Below are positions 39,911 to 49,208 of a stretch of 64,000 bases of DNA, piece after piece. Numbering within the stretch: position 1 is the stretch's first letter; each line of letters starts with the position of its first letter. Source of the DNA: Allobosea sp. (lineage in GTDB: Bacteria; Pseudomonadota; Alphaproteobacteria; Rhizobiales; Beijerinckiaceae); contig NZ_JAUYTP010000018.1 in NCBI RefSeq assembly GCF_030695125.1, positions 90,087 through 154,086 of the forward strand. The letters are read 5' to 3'. Under the pieces are notes generated by a model. That model saw only the letters and a list, made by a program, of their open reading frames with translations. It made no database searches and had not been told where the DNA came from. The position numbers were made by a program, and so were the translations under genes.

Positions 39911-41212
39911 ATGATCCTGTCGCCGTACCTGCATGCCTCCCTGGATATGCTCGGCATTGCTGCCTGCGAGTATGACGCGCGGCTGGATGCTGTCAGCTGG
40001 AACAGCACATTCCTCCAGTTCTTCCCGGAGGATGACGGCGAGATCTATGTCGGCGAGCCCTACGCGGACAATCTCGTCCGTTTCTATCACTGTCGCCTGT
40101 CTCCGGAGGAGATGCCCGAGGTCGAGCGTTACATCGCGGAGGGCGTTGCGCGCCACGCGAACCAGACGCAGCCCTTCGAATTCATTCATCATGGTCGGCG
40201 GCTGCGCGCCTCGTCGCTTCGCGCTCCCGATGGCGGGCGTGTGCGGCTGTGGCAGCGGCTGGATGCCGAACATCGGGCGGAGGCCGTTCCCGAACGCGTG
40301 CTGCCCGTGTTCGAGGCGCTGCCCTTCATTCCCGACGGAGCGACCATTCTGGACGCGGATGATCGGATCGTCGCCGCCAACGATGCGTTCAGGCAGCTCT
40401 ACGGCCTGCCCGGAGACCGGCCGGTGGTCGGCTGCACGCTCGACGACATCACCGCCTGGTGCTGGCGCGATGGTTCACCGGCAGGCGCCTGGCGTGCCGC
40501 CATTCGCAATGGCCTGCGCTATGACGGTGCGCCCTTCGAAATCGAGTTGCCCGGCCAGCGCTGGCTGAGGGTCGTCGCCCGCCACAGCCTCGGCGGCATC
40601 GGCTTCTTCACCCACGCCGACATCACGGCCGCCAAGCGCCAGCACATCGAACTCGTCGAGGCGCAGGCCGCGCTGCAACGGGCCAATGAAGAACTGGCAA
40701 AGCTCGCGGGCACCGATGCGCTGACGGGCCTCGCCAACCGGCGCGCCTTCATGGCGTTCCTCGCGGCCGAGGCCCGGATCGCCAGACCGCTGTCGCTGCT
40801 GGCGATCGACGTCGATCATTTCAAGGCGATCAACGACCGCTTCGGCCATCTGGTCGGTGACGCCTGTCTGAGGATGATCGGGTCGATCGTGGCCGAGCAG
40901 GCCAGCGGCCACCGGCGGCTCGTGTCCCGCATCGGCGGCGAGGAATTCGGCGTGGTCCTCGGCGGAGCCTCGTTGGCGGACGCTCACCGGATGGGGCTCG
41001 CAATCCGCGCGGCGCTGGCCCGCGCGCCATGGCGAAGCCTCCATCCCGAGCTCGACCGCGCGACGGTCTCGATCGGGCTCTGCTCCGCCGAGGGGCCGAT
41101 CGATGAGGACATGCTTTACGGCTGCGCCGATGAGGCGCTTTACGCGGCCAAGCGCAATGGTCGCGACCGGATCGAGTCGCAACCATTGCCGGGCACGCGC
41201 CGCCTGGCTTGA
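39911..41212 (+). CDS. PAS-GGDEF diguanylate cyclase
   Basis: A 433-residue soluble protein with two N-terminal PAS-like domains (about 15-120 and 140-250), a short coiled coil (HIELVEAQAALQRANEELAKL) and a GGDEF domain (about 265-420). The active-site motif is an intact GGEEF near 340, preceded by DALTGLANRR and DVDHFKAIND, so c-di-GMP synthesis is likely. The I-site RxxD is not obvious. No membrane span; the PAS domains should sense an internal signal. The gene stands alone, convergent with the DHDPS-like gene. Confidence 0.88.
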   Translation: MILSPYLHASLDMLGIAACEYDARLDAVSWNSTFLQFFPEDDGEIYVGEPYADNLVRFYHCRLSPEEMPEVERYIAEGVARHANQTQPFEFIHHGRRLRASSLRAPDGGRVRLWQRLDAEHRAEAVPERVLPVFEALPFIPDGATILDADDRIVAANDAFRQLYGLPGDRPVVGCTLDDITAWCWRDGSPAGAWRAAIRNGLRYDGAPFEIELPGQRWLRVVARHSLGGIGFFTHADITAAKRQHIELVEAQAALQRANEELAKLAGTDALTGLANRRAFMAFLAAEARIARPLSLLAIDVDHFKAINDRFGHLVGDACLRMIGSIVAEQASGHRRLVSRIGGEEFGVVLGGASLADAHRMGLAIRAALARAPWRSLHPELDRATVSIGLCSAEGPIDEDMLYGCADEALYAAKRNGRDRIESQPLPGTRRLA

Positions 41213-41261
41213 CCGGACCGTCTGGAGCCTGAGCGGCGCCACACGGCCGGGCCGTACCGCG

Positions 41262-42197
41262 TCAGCCCTTCGTCCAGGCCGCATACCAGCGCTTGAACAG
41301 CGCGAGCTGGGTGCGGGCGTAGTGCTTCTGGCCGTCGCTGAGGCTGTCGGAGGCGTTGAAGTGCAGCTCGTATTCGGGGCTGCCCTCGAGCACCATCAGA
41401 TATTTGTAGAACAGCACGAGGTCGGGGCCCTCGTCGAAGCTCGACAGCACGGCCAGTGCGCCGTCGAGTTCGAGCGCCTTGGCGCGGGCCGCGACATCGC
41501 CTGTGGCGGCCTGCTCGCAGAGCGCCACCAGATGCAGGACGGGCTTGGGCAGCACGTTGCCGATGCCGGTGATCGCGCCGCTGGCGCCGCAATTGACGAA
41601 GCCGTGGAAGACCTGCGTGTCGACGCCGACCATCAGGGTGATGTCGTCGGACTGGCCGGTGATGTTCTCGGCCGCATAGGTCAGGCTCTTGGCGCCGCCG
41701 AATTCCTTGAAGCCGATCAGGTTGGGAAAGTCCGCGCGGAGCTGGAAGAACAGGTCCGCGCGGGTCTCGAAGCCGTAATAGGGGCTGTTGTAGATCACCG
41801 CCGGCAGGCCGTTGGCGGCTTGCAGGATCGCGGCGAAATGCGCCTTCTGGGCGGACGGCGAGGGGCCGCGCGAGAGCACGCGGGGGATGACCATCAACCC
41901 CTTGGCGCCGACCGCGCTGGCATGGGCGGCGAGCGCCGCGGCGCGCTGCGTGTTCTGCGCGCCTGTGCCGACGATGACCGGAATGCCCGCTTTGGTCAGC
42001 CGCGCGGTGCCTTCCATGCGCTGCTCGTCGGTCAGCAGCGGCCAGTCGCCCATCGAGCCGCAATAGACCACCGCCGACATGCCGGCCGCGATCAGCTCCT
42101 GGCCCTTGCGAACAAGGGCGTCGAAATCGGGCGTCCTGTCGGCCCGGCAGGGCGTCATGAGGGCGGGGATGGTGCCGGCGAAGACATCCGAAGCCAT
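41262..42197 (-). CDS. dihydrodipicolinate synthase / N-acetylneuraminate lyase family protein
   Basis: A 311-residue TIM-barrel lyase of the DHDPS superfamily. The Schiff-base Lys is in IGFKEFGG near 163-170, and the conserved Tyr in IYNSPYYGF near 135-143. The usual GTTGE loop is replaced by YCGSMGDW near 45-52, so it is not a housekeeping DapA; pyruvate-dependent aldolases and dehydratases of sugar acids or hydroxyproline breakdown share this branch. AAGGA stands nine bases before ATG 42197. Last gene of a minus-strand cluster with an M24 peptidase, a TakP-like TRAP protein and a 2-hydroxyacid oxidase. Confidence 0.85.
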   Translation of the reverse strand: MASDVFAGTIPALMTPCRADRTPDFDALVRKGQELIAAGMSAVVYCGSMGDWPLLTDEQRMEGTARLTKAGIPVIVGTGAQNTQRAAALAAHASAVGAKGLMVIPRVLSRGPSPSAQKAHFAAILQAANGLPAVIYNSPYYGFETRADLFFQLRADFPNLIGFKEFGGAKSLTYAAENITGQSDDITLMVGVDTQVFHGFVNCGASGAITGIGNVLPKPVLHLVALCEQAATGDVAARAKALELDGALAVLSSFDEGPDLVLFYKYLMVLEGSPEYELHFNASDSLSDGQKHYARTQLALFKRWYAAWTKG

Positions 42198-42277
42198 GGA
42201 GCGTGTCCTTTGTGTGGGCGTGGGCCAGTTTGATCGGGGAAACGGGAGCGCGGCGTGGGCCTCGGGATTGGTGGCCC

Positions 42278-43489
42278 TCAGGCGTCCTGGCCGAAGGGGT
42301 CGTCGATGGTGTGGGCGGGCTTCGTGAACCAGCGCGCGCCGTCCTCCGTCATATAGGCGATGTCCTCGAGGCGGACGCCGAACTCGCCGTAAATGCACAT
42401 CATCGGCTCGACCGAGAAGCACATGCCGACGGCCAGCGGGGTCTTGTTGCCCTTGACCATATAGGGCTCCTCATGGACGTCGAGACCCAGCCCGTGCCCG
42501 GTCCGGTGGGGCAGGCCGGGTACCTTGTAGCCGGGACCGTATCCTGCCGCCTCGATGACGCCGCGCGCGCCGATGTCGACATTTTCGCAGGGCGCGCCGA
42601 GCTGGGCGGCCGCGAAGCCGGCGAGCTGGGCCTTCTTCTCCAGGTTCCAGATCTCGCGCTGGCGCGGGCTCGGCTCGCCGAAGACATAGGTGCGGGTGAT
42701 GTCGGAGCGATAGCCGCCGACCTTGGTGCCCATGTCGATAAGCACCATGTCGCCCTCGACCAGGGTCTGCTCATGGGGGACGCCATGGGGGTAGGCGGTC
42801 GCCTCGCCGAACTGGGCGGCGCCGAAGGACGTGCTCATGCCGAGCTTGCGATGGGCGCGGTCGAGGAAGTCCCGGGTCTGGGCAGTCGTCACGCCGGCCT
42901 GCAGGGCGCGGGCGGCGGCGCGGTGGACCGCCAGGGTGATGTCCATGGCGCGCTGGATCAGGGCGATCTCGGCGGCTGATTTCAGCTGCCGGCAGGCGGC
43001 AGTGATCGTGCCGCCCTGTGCGAAGGTGAAGCGGTTGCCGGCCTTGCGCAGCCCGTCGACGATGAAGAACGGGGTCTGCGGGTCGAGCGCGACCTGCCCG
43101 CTGTCATAGCCCATGCTGCGGATGGTCTCGATGACCAGCTGCGTCGGGTCCTCATGCTCTTCCCAGCAGCGGACATCGTCGCCGAAGCGCATGTATTCGC
43201 GCGTCTTGGGCTCCTCGAAGGCGGGACTCAGATAGGCGATCTCGCCCTCGGCGGGGATGATCGCGCCGTGCAGGCGCTCGCTGGGATGAAGCTCGATGCC
43301 GGTGAAATAGGCCAGGCTTGTCGAGGTATCCAGATAGAGGGCCTGCAGGCCCTGTGCGCGCAGCAGGCCCTGCGCCCGGGCGACGCGCTGCTTGAATTCC
43401 GTCACCGCGATCGGCTCGATCCCGTCGGTCATCGGCTTCAGCCCGGCGAGTTCCGCCTCGAAGCTCGATCCGCCTACTCCGGTCGTCAT
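42278..43489 (-). CDS. M24 family metallopeptidase (Xaa-Pro dipeptidase-like)
   Basis: A 403-residue pita-bread fold protein. The N-terminal creatinase-like domain (about 20-160) is followed by the M24 domain with all five metal ligands visible: Asp in LIDMGTK, Asp in RSDITRTY, His in TGHGLGLDVHE, Glu in SVEPMM and Glu in VRLEDI. Members cleave Xaa-Pro peptides or hydrolyse creatine- or ectoine-like amides. It lies 80 bases upstream of the DHDPS-like gene and 157 after the TRAP gene. The hydrolysed substrate may be what the cluster degrades. Confidence 0.9.
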   Translation of the reverse strand: MTTGVGGSSFEAELAGLKPMTDGIEPIAVTEFKQRVARAQGLLRAQGLQALYLDTSTSLAYFTGIELHPSERLHGAIIPAEGEIAYLSPAFEEPKTREYMRFGDDVRCWEEHEDPTQLVIETIRSMGYDSGQVALDPQTPFFIVDGLRKAGNRFTFAQGGTITAACRQLKSAAEIALIQRAMDITLAVHRAAARALQAGVTTAQTRDFLDRAHRKLGMSTSFGAAQFGEATAYPHGVPHEQTLVEGDMVLIDMGTKVGGYRSDITRTYVFGEPSPRQREIWNLEKKAQLAGFAAAQLGAPCENVDIGARGVIEAAGYGPGYKVPGLPHRTGHGLGLDVHEEPYMVKGNKTPLAVGMCFSVEPMMCIYGEFGVRLEDIAYMTEDGARWFTKPAHTIDDPFGQDA

Positions 43490-43646
43490 GGTCGCTTGTC
43501 CTTAAGCATCAGGCTGGGCAAAGGGAGGAAGGGGGGCGCCACGTCGGCGCCGCCCTTGCCATTAGGGGACATGGATCGTTCCCGAAAGGCGGAGGCGCGG
43601 GCGAAGCGGCGCCTCCGGATCGTCTGGCTTCGGATCGGCTTTGGGC

Positions 43647-44744
43647 TCAGCCGTCCTGCCAGCGCTGCTGCAGCGCCGTCGCCGACATCAGGTCGAAGGA
43701 GAGGTCGGAGATCTGCCAGAAGCGCGTGCTGTCCTGCTGGAAGGCCCAGAGGTGGTCGTAGATCTTTTTGAATGCGGGGTTGGCGGCCGACATCTCGGCG
43801 TAGAGATCCTTGGTGTGCTTGTAGCTCGCCTTGAGGATGTCGTTGGGCAGCGGGCGTAGCTGCGCGCCGCCGGCAATCAGCCGCTTCAGGGCCGGCGGGT
43901 TGAGCGCGTCATATTTCGCCTGCATGTCGTGGCCGGAGGCCATCGCGCAGGTCTTGAGCACCCGCTGATAGGTCGGTGGCAGGCTGTTCCACTTCTCCAG
44001 ATTGATGAAGAAGCTCAGTTCCGCGCAGCCGTCCCAGAAGCCGGGATAGTAGTAATAGGGCGCGACGCGGGCGAAGCCGAGCTTCTCGTCGTCATAGGGA
44101 CCGACGAACTCGACCGCATCGAGCACGCCGCGTTCCAGCGCCGGGTAGATGTCGCCGGCGCCGAGCTGCTGCGGCACCACGCCCATCTTCTGCAGGACAT
44201 TGCCGCCCAGCCCGCCGATGCGCATCTTCAGGCCTTGGAGATCGGCCGCCGACTTGATCTCCTTGCGGAACCAGCCACCCATCTGCGCCCCGGTGTTGCC
44301 GGCGGGCAGATTGTAGATGTTGAACTTGGCATAGAACTCGTTGAGCAGTTCGAGCCCGCCGGCATGGAACAGCCAGGCCTGCATCTGGCGGCTGTTGGGC
44401 CCCCAGGGAATGACCGTGCCGAAGGCGAAGGCGGTGTCCTTGCCGATATAGAAATAGGAGCCGGAATGGCCCATCTCGACGGTGCCGTTGGTCACGGCGT
44501 CGGCGACCTGCAGCGCCGGTACGATCTCGCCGGCCGCGAAGACCTGGATCTTGAACTTGCCGTCGGTGACGGCCGAGACGGCTTCCGAAAGATGCGTGCA
44601 GGCGCCATAGAGCGTCTCCAGCGACTTGGGATAGCTCGACGCCAGTCGCCAGGTCACGGTGGGCGTGCTCTGAGCGATCGCCGGGGCGGCGATGCCGGCG
44701 GCCGCGCCTGCCGCGGCGCCCTTCAACAATAATCTGCGCTTCAT
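43647..44744 (-). CDS. TRAP transporter substrate-binding protein, TakP-like
   Basis: A 365-residue periplasmic binding protein of the DctP family. A Tat-type signal peptide (MKRRLLLKGAAAG, cleavage after AIA-Q near 25) leads to a mature domain very close in sequence pattern to Rhodobacter TakP, which binds 2-oxo acids: TWRLASSYPKSL, MGGWFRKEI near 155, VEFVGPYDDEKLGF near 210 and YYYYPGFWDG. The ligand Arg is in the GGWFRKEI segment, by analogy. No dctQ/dctM membrane genes are adjacent, so its permease must lie elsewhere, or it acts alone. It is 129 bases downstream of the reductase gene. Confidence 0.9.
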   Translation of the reverse strand: MKRRLLLKGAAAGAAAGIAAPAIAQSTPTVTWRLASSYPKSLETLYGACTHLSEAVSAVTDGKFKIQVFAAGEIVPALQVADAVTNGTVEMGHSGSYFYIGKDTAFAFGTVIPWGPNSRQMQAWLFHAGGLELLNEFYAKFNIYNLPAGNTGAQMGGWFRKEIKSAADLQGLKMRIGGLGGNVLQKMGVVPQQLGAGDIYPALERGVLDAVEFVGPYDDEKLGFARVAPYYYYPGFWDGCAELSFFINLEKWNSLPPTYQRVLKTCAMASGHDMQAKYDALNPPALKRLIAGGAQLRPLPNDILKASYKHTKDLYAEMSAANPAFKKIYDHLWAFQQDSTRFWQISDLSFDLMSATALQQRWQDG

Positions 44745-44873
44745 GACCGTCGTTTCCTGCCCATTGTTCTTATGTCGCCGTGATCGGCGTATCGGCAGCT
44801 TGGCATGGCGCGCGAGGGCGGGGCAACGAGCGCCATTGCATGACCGTCCGGCAGTGGGCGAGGCCGGTGCGCC

Positions 44874-45770
44874 TCAGGCGCGGGCACGTTCTTCCATCAG
44901 CTTGACCATGACGGTCAGCAACCGGTTGGCGGGCGTCGGGACCCCGAGCCGCTCGCCGGTCCGCACGACATAGCCGTTGAGATGGTCGATCTCGCTGGCC
45001 TTGCCGCGGGCGAGGTCCTGCGCCGTCGAGGAGGATTGCGCCGGCATGGCCGGGGCGAGCGCCAGGACGGTGTCGAGGATCTCGGGGCCGATGGCGATGC
45101 CGGCGGCCTGCGCCACCGCGCGGCACTCCGCGACGATGTCGGCCATGCTGTGGCGCACGCCCTCGACCGCGATCATCCGGCCATAGGGCAGTTGCGGAAT
45201 GGCGGAGAGGCCGTTGTAGGCGCAGTTGACGACGAGCTTGGTCCAGAGCGCGCCGATGACGTTCTCCGAGACCTCGGTGGGGATGCCGGCCTGGCCGAAG
45301 CTCGTGGCGATGGCGGCGCTGGTCGCGCCGGGGCCGATGACGAGTTCGCCGCGCCCGTGATGGCGGACATGGCCGGGGCCGGGCATCTCGACGGCGACAT
45401 AGACCGCGGCCGGGATCACCGGGCGGCCGAGGACGTCCTGCAGGCGCGGCGCATTGTCGACGCCGTTCTGCAGGCTCAGAATCGTGGCGTTGGCTGCGAG
45501 GTGGGGCGCGATGGCGCGGCCGGCCTCTTGCGTGTCGCCCGACTTCACGCAGAACAGCACGATGTCGGCGCCGGCGACGCCCGAGGGCACGGTCGTGGCC
45601 TTGACGGGCAGCGTCTCCGTCGTCCCCCGTGCCTCGAAGACGAGGCCGTGCCGCGCGATCGCCTGGACATGCGGGGGCCGCGCGATCAGCGTCACGCCAT
45701 GGCCGGCGCGCGCCAGCATCGCCCCGTAATAGCAGCCGACGCCGCCGGCTCCCATGATAGCGATATTCAT
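44874..45770 (-). CDS. 2-dehydropantoate 2-reductase (PanE/ApbA family)
   Basis: A 298-residue NADPH-dependent ketoacid reductase of the PanE/ApbA family. The cofactor motif GAGGVGCYYGAML lies at about 7-19, the catalytic Lys in ALWTKLVVNCAYN near 170-182, and the HLNGYVVRTGERLGVPTPAN signature near 262-281 with the catalytic Asp region. PanE makes pantoate for CoA synthesis; paralogues in catabolic clusters reduce other 2-oxo acids, and the context here favours that. Its ATG overlaps the stop of the hydroxyacid oxidase (ATGA), so the two form a 2-hydroxy/2-oxo acid pair. Confidence 0.87.
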   Translation of the reverse strand: MNIAIMGAGGVGCYYGAMLARAGHGVTLIARPPHVQAIARHGLVFEARGTTETLPVKATTVPSGVAGADIVLFCVKSGDTQEAGRAIAPHLAANATILSLQNGVDNAPRLQDVLGRPVIPAAVYVAVEMPGPGHVRHHGRGELVIGPGATSAAIATSFGQAGIPTEVSENVIGALWTKLVVNCAYNGLSAIPQLPYGRMIAVEGVRHSMADIVAECRAVAQAAGIAIGPEILDTVLALAPAMPAQSSSTAQDLARGKASEIDHLNGYVVRTGERLGVPTPANRLLTVMVKLMEERARA

Positions 45771-46930
45771 CGGTTGGCTCCCTGCCTGGGCCAGAGATGG
45801 TCGCTACCCAGCTCCGTGGGCTCGGCGCAACCAAGATGGATCAGCGTGTTGAGGAAGTCCGCCCGCAGGATGTCGATGATCGCCCTCGGGCCGTCGGACA
45901 GACCGAGCGCCGCGACGGCAAACAGGAACGGCCGGCCGAGCAGGACGAAATCGGCGCCGCAGGCGAGGCTGCGCGCGATGTCGTCGCCGGTGCGCACGCC
46001 GCTGTCGAGGATCAGGGCCAGCCGGTCGCCGCAGGCCTCGCGGATGCGCGGCAGCACCTCGATCGAGGACGGCGCGGAATCGAGCTGGCGCCCGCCATGG
46101 TTGGAGACGACGACGCCGTCGGCGCCAATGCGCTCGGCCATCAGCGCATCCTGCGGGTTGAGGATGCCCTTGATGACGAGATGATGCGGCCAGGCCTTGC
46201 GGATCGCCTCGATGCGAGCCCAGTCGAGGCCGGGGCAGGAGAGCTGGCGGGCGACGAACTCGGCATGGGCGAGGCCGCTCAGCGACCCCTTGTTCTCGAT
46301 GAAGTTCGCCATGCCCGGCCGTTCGCCGCGCGCGGCCCGCCAGAGCCAGCCGGGATGGCGCGCGACGTCGAGGATGGTGGCGAGCGAGGGTTTCAGGGGG
46401 ATGGCGAGGCCGTTGGTCAGGTCGCGCACGCGCCGCGCCGGCACGGGGATGTCGATGGTGACGACGAGTGTCGTCACGCCGGCCGCGAGCGCCCGCTGCA
46501 TCAGCCCGGCGGCGATGGTCTCGTCGGCGCCCGGGTAGAGCTGGAACCAGAGATTGTCCTGGGCGATGCCGGCGATGGTCTCGATCGAGGTCGTGGCGGC
46601 GGTCGAGAGCACGTAAGGGATGTTCTGCGCCTTGGCCGCCGCGGCGAGCGCGCGGTCGGTCCCGGGGCAGACGAGATCGGCGAAACCCATCGGCGCGACG
46701 CCGAAGGGGGCGGCATAGCGGCGGCCGAACAGCGTGACCTGTGTGTGCGCGGCCGCGCAGTCGCGCAGGGCCTGCGGCATCAGGGCGATCTCGCTGAAGC
46801 GTGCCCGGTTGCGTGTGACCGCCTGTTCGGCGCCGGCGCCGCCCTCGATGAAGTCGTAGACCGCGCGGGGCAGGCGCTTGCGGGCGCGCGCCGCCATCTG
46901 GGCCGTGCTGAAGATGCGGGCTGCCGCCAC
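45767..46930 (-). CDS. FMN-dependent alpha-hydroxy-acid oxidase / dehydrogenase
   Basis: A 387-residue TIM-barrel flavoenzyme of the glycolate oxidase / lactate dehydrogenase family. Landmarks are RLPRAVYDFIEGGAGAE near 20-36, APFGVAPMGF near 77, the FMN-contact WFQLYPG near 127, the catalytic region VVSNHGGRQLDSAPSS near 258-273 (His of SNHGG is the base) and LILDSGVRTGDDIARSLA near 290. The start is GTG 46930, with GGAG six bases upstream. It converts an unknown 2-hydroxyacid to a 2-oxoacid and overlaps the reductase gene that follows. Confidence 0.87.
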   Translation of the reverse strand: MAAARIFSTAQMAARARKRLPRAVYDFIEGGAGAEQAVTRNRARFSEIALMPQALRDCAAAHTQVTLFGRRYAAPFGVAPMGFADLVCPGTDRALAAAAKAQNIPYVLSTAATTSIETIAGIAQDNLWFQLYPGADETIAAGLMQRALAAGVTTLVVTIDIPVPARRVRDLTNGLAIPLKPSLATILDVARHPGWLWRAARGERPGMANFIENKGSLSGLAHAEFVARQLSCPGLDWARIEAIRKAWPHHLVIKGILNPQDALMAERIGADGVVVSNHGGRQLDSAPSSIEVLPRIREACGDRLALILDSGVRTGDDIARSLACGADFVLLGRPFLFAVAALGLSDGPRAIIDILRADFLNTLIHLGCAEPTELGSDHLWPRQGANR

Positions 46931-47063
46931 GATGCGCTCCTCCCGGAGATGTCTGGCGGGCGGCTCTGCGGCCACCTCGCGCACCCTCCCTACAGGCTGT
47001 GCCGGGCCCGCAGAAGCGTCACGGCTGCGATGGGGCTCGTCGGGGAAAGCAGGGCGGGTGGCG

Positions 47064-48077
47064 TCAACCCGGCTTGCGCTCGACGAAAACGCAGCCGTCG
47101 AAGCTGAAGACCTCTTCGCCGTTCTGGTTCACACCGGTGTTGCGGTGGAAGAACAGGCCCCATTGCGGGCGCGAGGTGCTGGCGCGCTTGTCGGTGACCT
47201 CGGAATGGTAGGTGATGCGGTCTCCGGCGAAGACCGGCCGCGTCCAGCGCAGGTTCTTGAATCCCGGTGAGGGCCCCAGCCGCGGCGCGTGGCCCGCCCC
47301 AAAAGCGGCGAGCTGGCGGCGGCGATGGGTGACCATGGTCGCCATCCAGACCGAGGCCGTATGCCAGCCCGAGGCGGCGAGCCGGCCGAAGGAGGAGGCG
47401 GCCGCCGCCGCTTCGTCCATGTGGAAGGGCTGGGGGTCGAAGGCGCGCGCGAAGGCGACGATCTCGTCAGCCGTGAAGACCGTGCTGCCGAGCTCGAAGC
47501 GGTCGCCGATCGCGATGTCCTCGAAGAAGCGCGCGGCCGGCGTCGGTTCGGTCGGCGGCTCGATCGGGGAGGGCGAGGATGGCGGGACGTAGAGCGGCGG
47601 ATGGGCCAGCCAGTCGCCTGCGGGCTGCAGGGCGGCGACGCCGCGCCGGCCGAACATGATCCAGTTGGCCTGCTCCAGCACCGGCTCGTCGCGCTGGTTC
47701 AGCAGTTCGAGCTTGAAGCGGACGAGGCCCATTTCCGGGCGCGAGCGCGAGGGCTTGATCTCGGTGACGGTGCGGCGGCCGTGCAGCATGTCGCCCGGCT
47801 GGACCGGGCGCAGCCATTTCACCTCCTCGACGCCGGGCGCGCCCATACCCGAGGAGTTGAGCAGGAAGCTCTGCGCCATCAGCCGCATCAGGATCGAGCA
47901 GCTGTGCCAGCCCGAGGCGATCAGCGTGCCGACGAAGCTCGCCTTCGCCTTCTCGGGATCGACGTGGAAATCCTGCGCGTCGAAGCGGGAGGCGAAGGCG
48001 ACGATGTCTCCTTCTGCGACCGCGAGGCTGCCCATGGGCACCGTCTCGCCGACGATGAAGTCCTCGAAAAACAGCAT
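47064..48077 (-). CDS. double MaoC-like hot-dog dehydratase
   Basis: A 337-residue protein with two MaoC-like hot-dog domains in tandem, at about 1-150 and 180-330. Both keep the hydratase signature with Asp and His: FDAQDFHVDPEKA near 33-45 and FDPQPFHMDEAAA near 213-225. Two-domain MaoC proteins hydrate or dehydrate enoyl-CoA or related thioesters. It is 133 bases upstream of the hydroxyacid oxidase and co-directional, and its start is 16 bases after the ychF stop, so it may be read from the ychF transcript or belong to the catabolic cluster. The substrate is unknown. Confidence 0.86.
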   Translation of the reverse strand: MLFFEDFIVGETVPMGSLAVAEGDIVAFASRFDAQDFHVDPEKAKASFVGTLIASGWHSCSILMRLMAQSFLLNSSGMGAPGVEEVKWLRPVQPGDMLHGRRTVTEIKPSRSRPEMGLVRFKLELLNQRDEPVLEQANWIMFGRRGVAALQPAGDWLAHPPLYVPPSSPSPIEPPTEPTPAARFFEDIAIGDRFELGSTVFTADEIVAFARAFDPQPFHMDEAAAAASSFGRLAASGWHTASVWMATMVTHRRRQLAAFGAGHAPRLGPSPGFKNLRWTRPVFAGDRITYHSEVTDKRASTSRPQWGLFFHRNTGVNQNGEEVFSFDGCVFVERKPG

Positions 48078-48093
48078 CGCCGTTGGCGCCCGT

Positions 48094-49191
48094 TCAGTTG
48101 GCGAAGCGGAAATGCAGCACGTCGCCGTCCGCGACGACGTATTCCTTGCCTTCCAGCCGGAACTTGCCGGCCTCGCGCGCGCCGCTCTCGCCCTTGTTGG
48201 CGATGTAGTCGTCATAGGCGATCGTTTCGGCGCGGATATAGCCCTTCTCGAAGTCGCTATGGATCACGCCGGCGGCGGCGGGGCCCTTGGTGCCCTTCTC
48301 GATCGTCCAGGCGCGCGCCTCCTTCGGCCCGACCGTGAAATAGGTGACGAGGTGGAGCAGGGCGTAGCCGGCACGGATGACGCGGTTGAGACCAGGCTCC
48401 TCCAGGCCGACGGCCTCGAGATAGTCCTTCTGGTCGGCGGCGGGCAGGACGGCGATCTCGCTCTCGATCTTGGCGGAGACGACGACAGCGACGGCGTTCT
48501 CTTCAGCCGCCCGGGCCTTCACCTGCTCGGAGAAGGCATTGCCCTTGTCGGCGGCGGCCTCCTCGACATTGCAGACATAGAGGACGGGCTTGGAGGAGAG
48601 CAGGCCGAGCGTCTCGAACATCTTGCGCTCGTCGGCCGCGACCTGGACGAGGCGGGCCGGCTTGCCCTCGCGCAGCAGCACGAGGCAGCGGTTCATCAGA
48701 TCGGCCAGTTCCTTGGCCTCCTTGTCGCCGGTCTTGGCCTTCTTCTCCAGCGGCAGGACGCGCTTCTCGAGGCTTTCGAGATCGGCCAGCATCAACTCGG
48801 TCTCGATGATCTCGATGTCGTTGATCGGCGCGACCTTGCCCTCGACATGGGTGATGTCGCCATCCTCGAAGCAGCGCACGACATGGGCGATGGCGTCGCA
48901 TTCGCGAATATTGGCGAGGAACTGGTTGCCGAGGCCTTCGCCCTTCGAGGCGCCGCGCACGAGGCCGGCGATGTCGACGAAGGTCAGCCGCGTCGGGATG
49001 ATCTCCTTCGAGCCCGCGATGGCGGCGAGCTTCTCCAGCCGGGGATCAGGCACCGCGACGTCGCCGACATTGGGCTCGATCGTGCAGAACGGGTAGTTCG
49101 CCGCCTGGGCGGCCGCCGTCTGCGTCAGCGCGTTGAAGAGTGTCGACTTGCCGACATTCGGCAGGCCGACGATACCGCATTTGAAACCCAT
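48094..49191 (-). CDS. ychF: redox-regulated ribosome-associated GTPase/ATPase YchF
   Basis: A 365-residue Obg-family ATPase found in almost all bacteria. Walker A GLPNVGKSTLFNALT lies at 9-23, ANYPFCTIEPN near 33-43 is the switch region, FVDIAGLVRGAS near 70 the DxxG motif, and a C-terminal TGS domain (about 275-360) closes the protein. YchF binds ribosomes and modulates translation and oxidative-stress responses; it hydrolyses ATP in preference to GTP. It lies 17 bases downstream of the PIN toxin gene on the same strand. Confidence 0.95.
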   Translation of the reverse strand: MGFKCGIVGLPNVGKSTLFNALTQTAAAQAANYPFCTIEPNVGDVAVPDPRLEKLAAIAGSKEIIPTRLTFVDIAGLVRGASKGEGLGNQFLANIRECDAIAHVVRCFEDGDITHVEGKVAPINDIEIIETELMLADLESLEKRVLPLEKKAKTGDKEAKELADLMNRCLVLLREGKPARLVQVAADERKMFETLGLLSSKPVLYVCNVEEAAADKGNAFSEQVKARAAEENAVAVVVSAKIESEIAVLPAADQKDYLEAVGLEEPGLNRVIRAGYALLHLVTYFTVGPKEARAWTIEKGTKGPAAAGVIHSDFEKGYIRAETIAYDDYIANKGESGAREAGKFRLEGKEYVVADGDVLHFRFAN

Positions 49192-49208
49192 GGTGGTCTT
49201 TCGAACTG

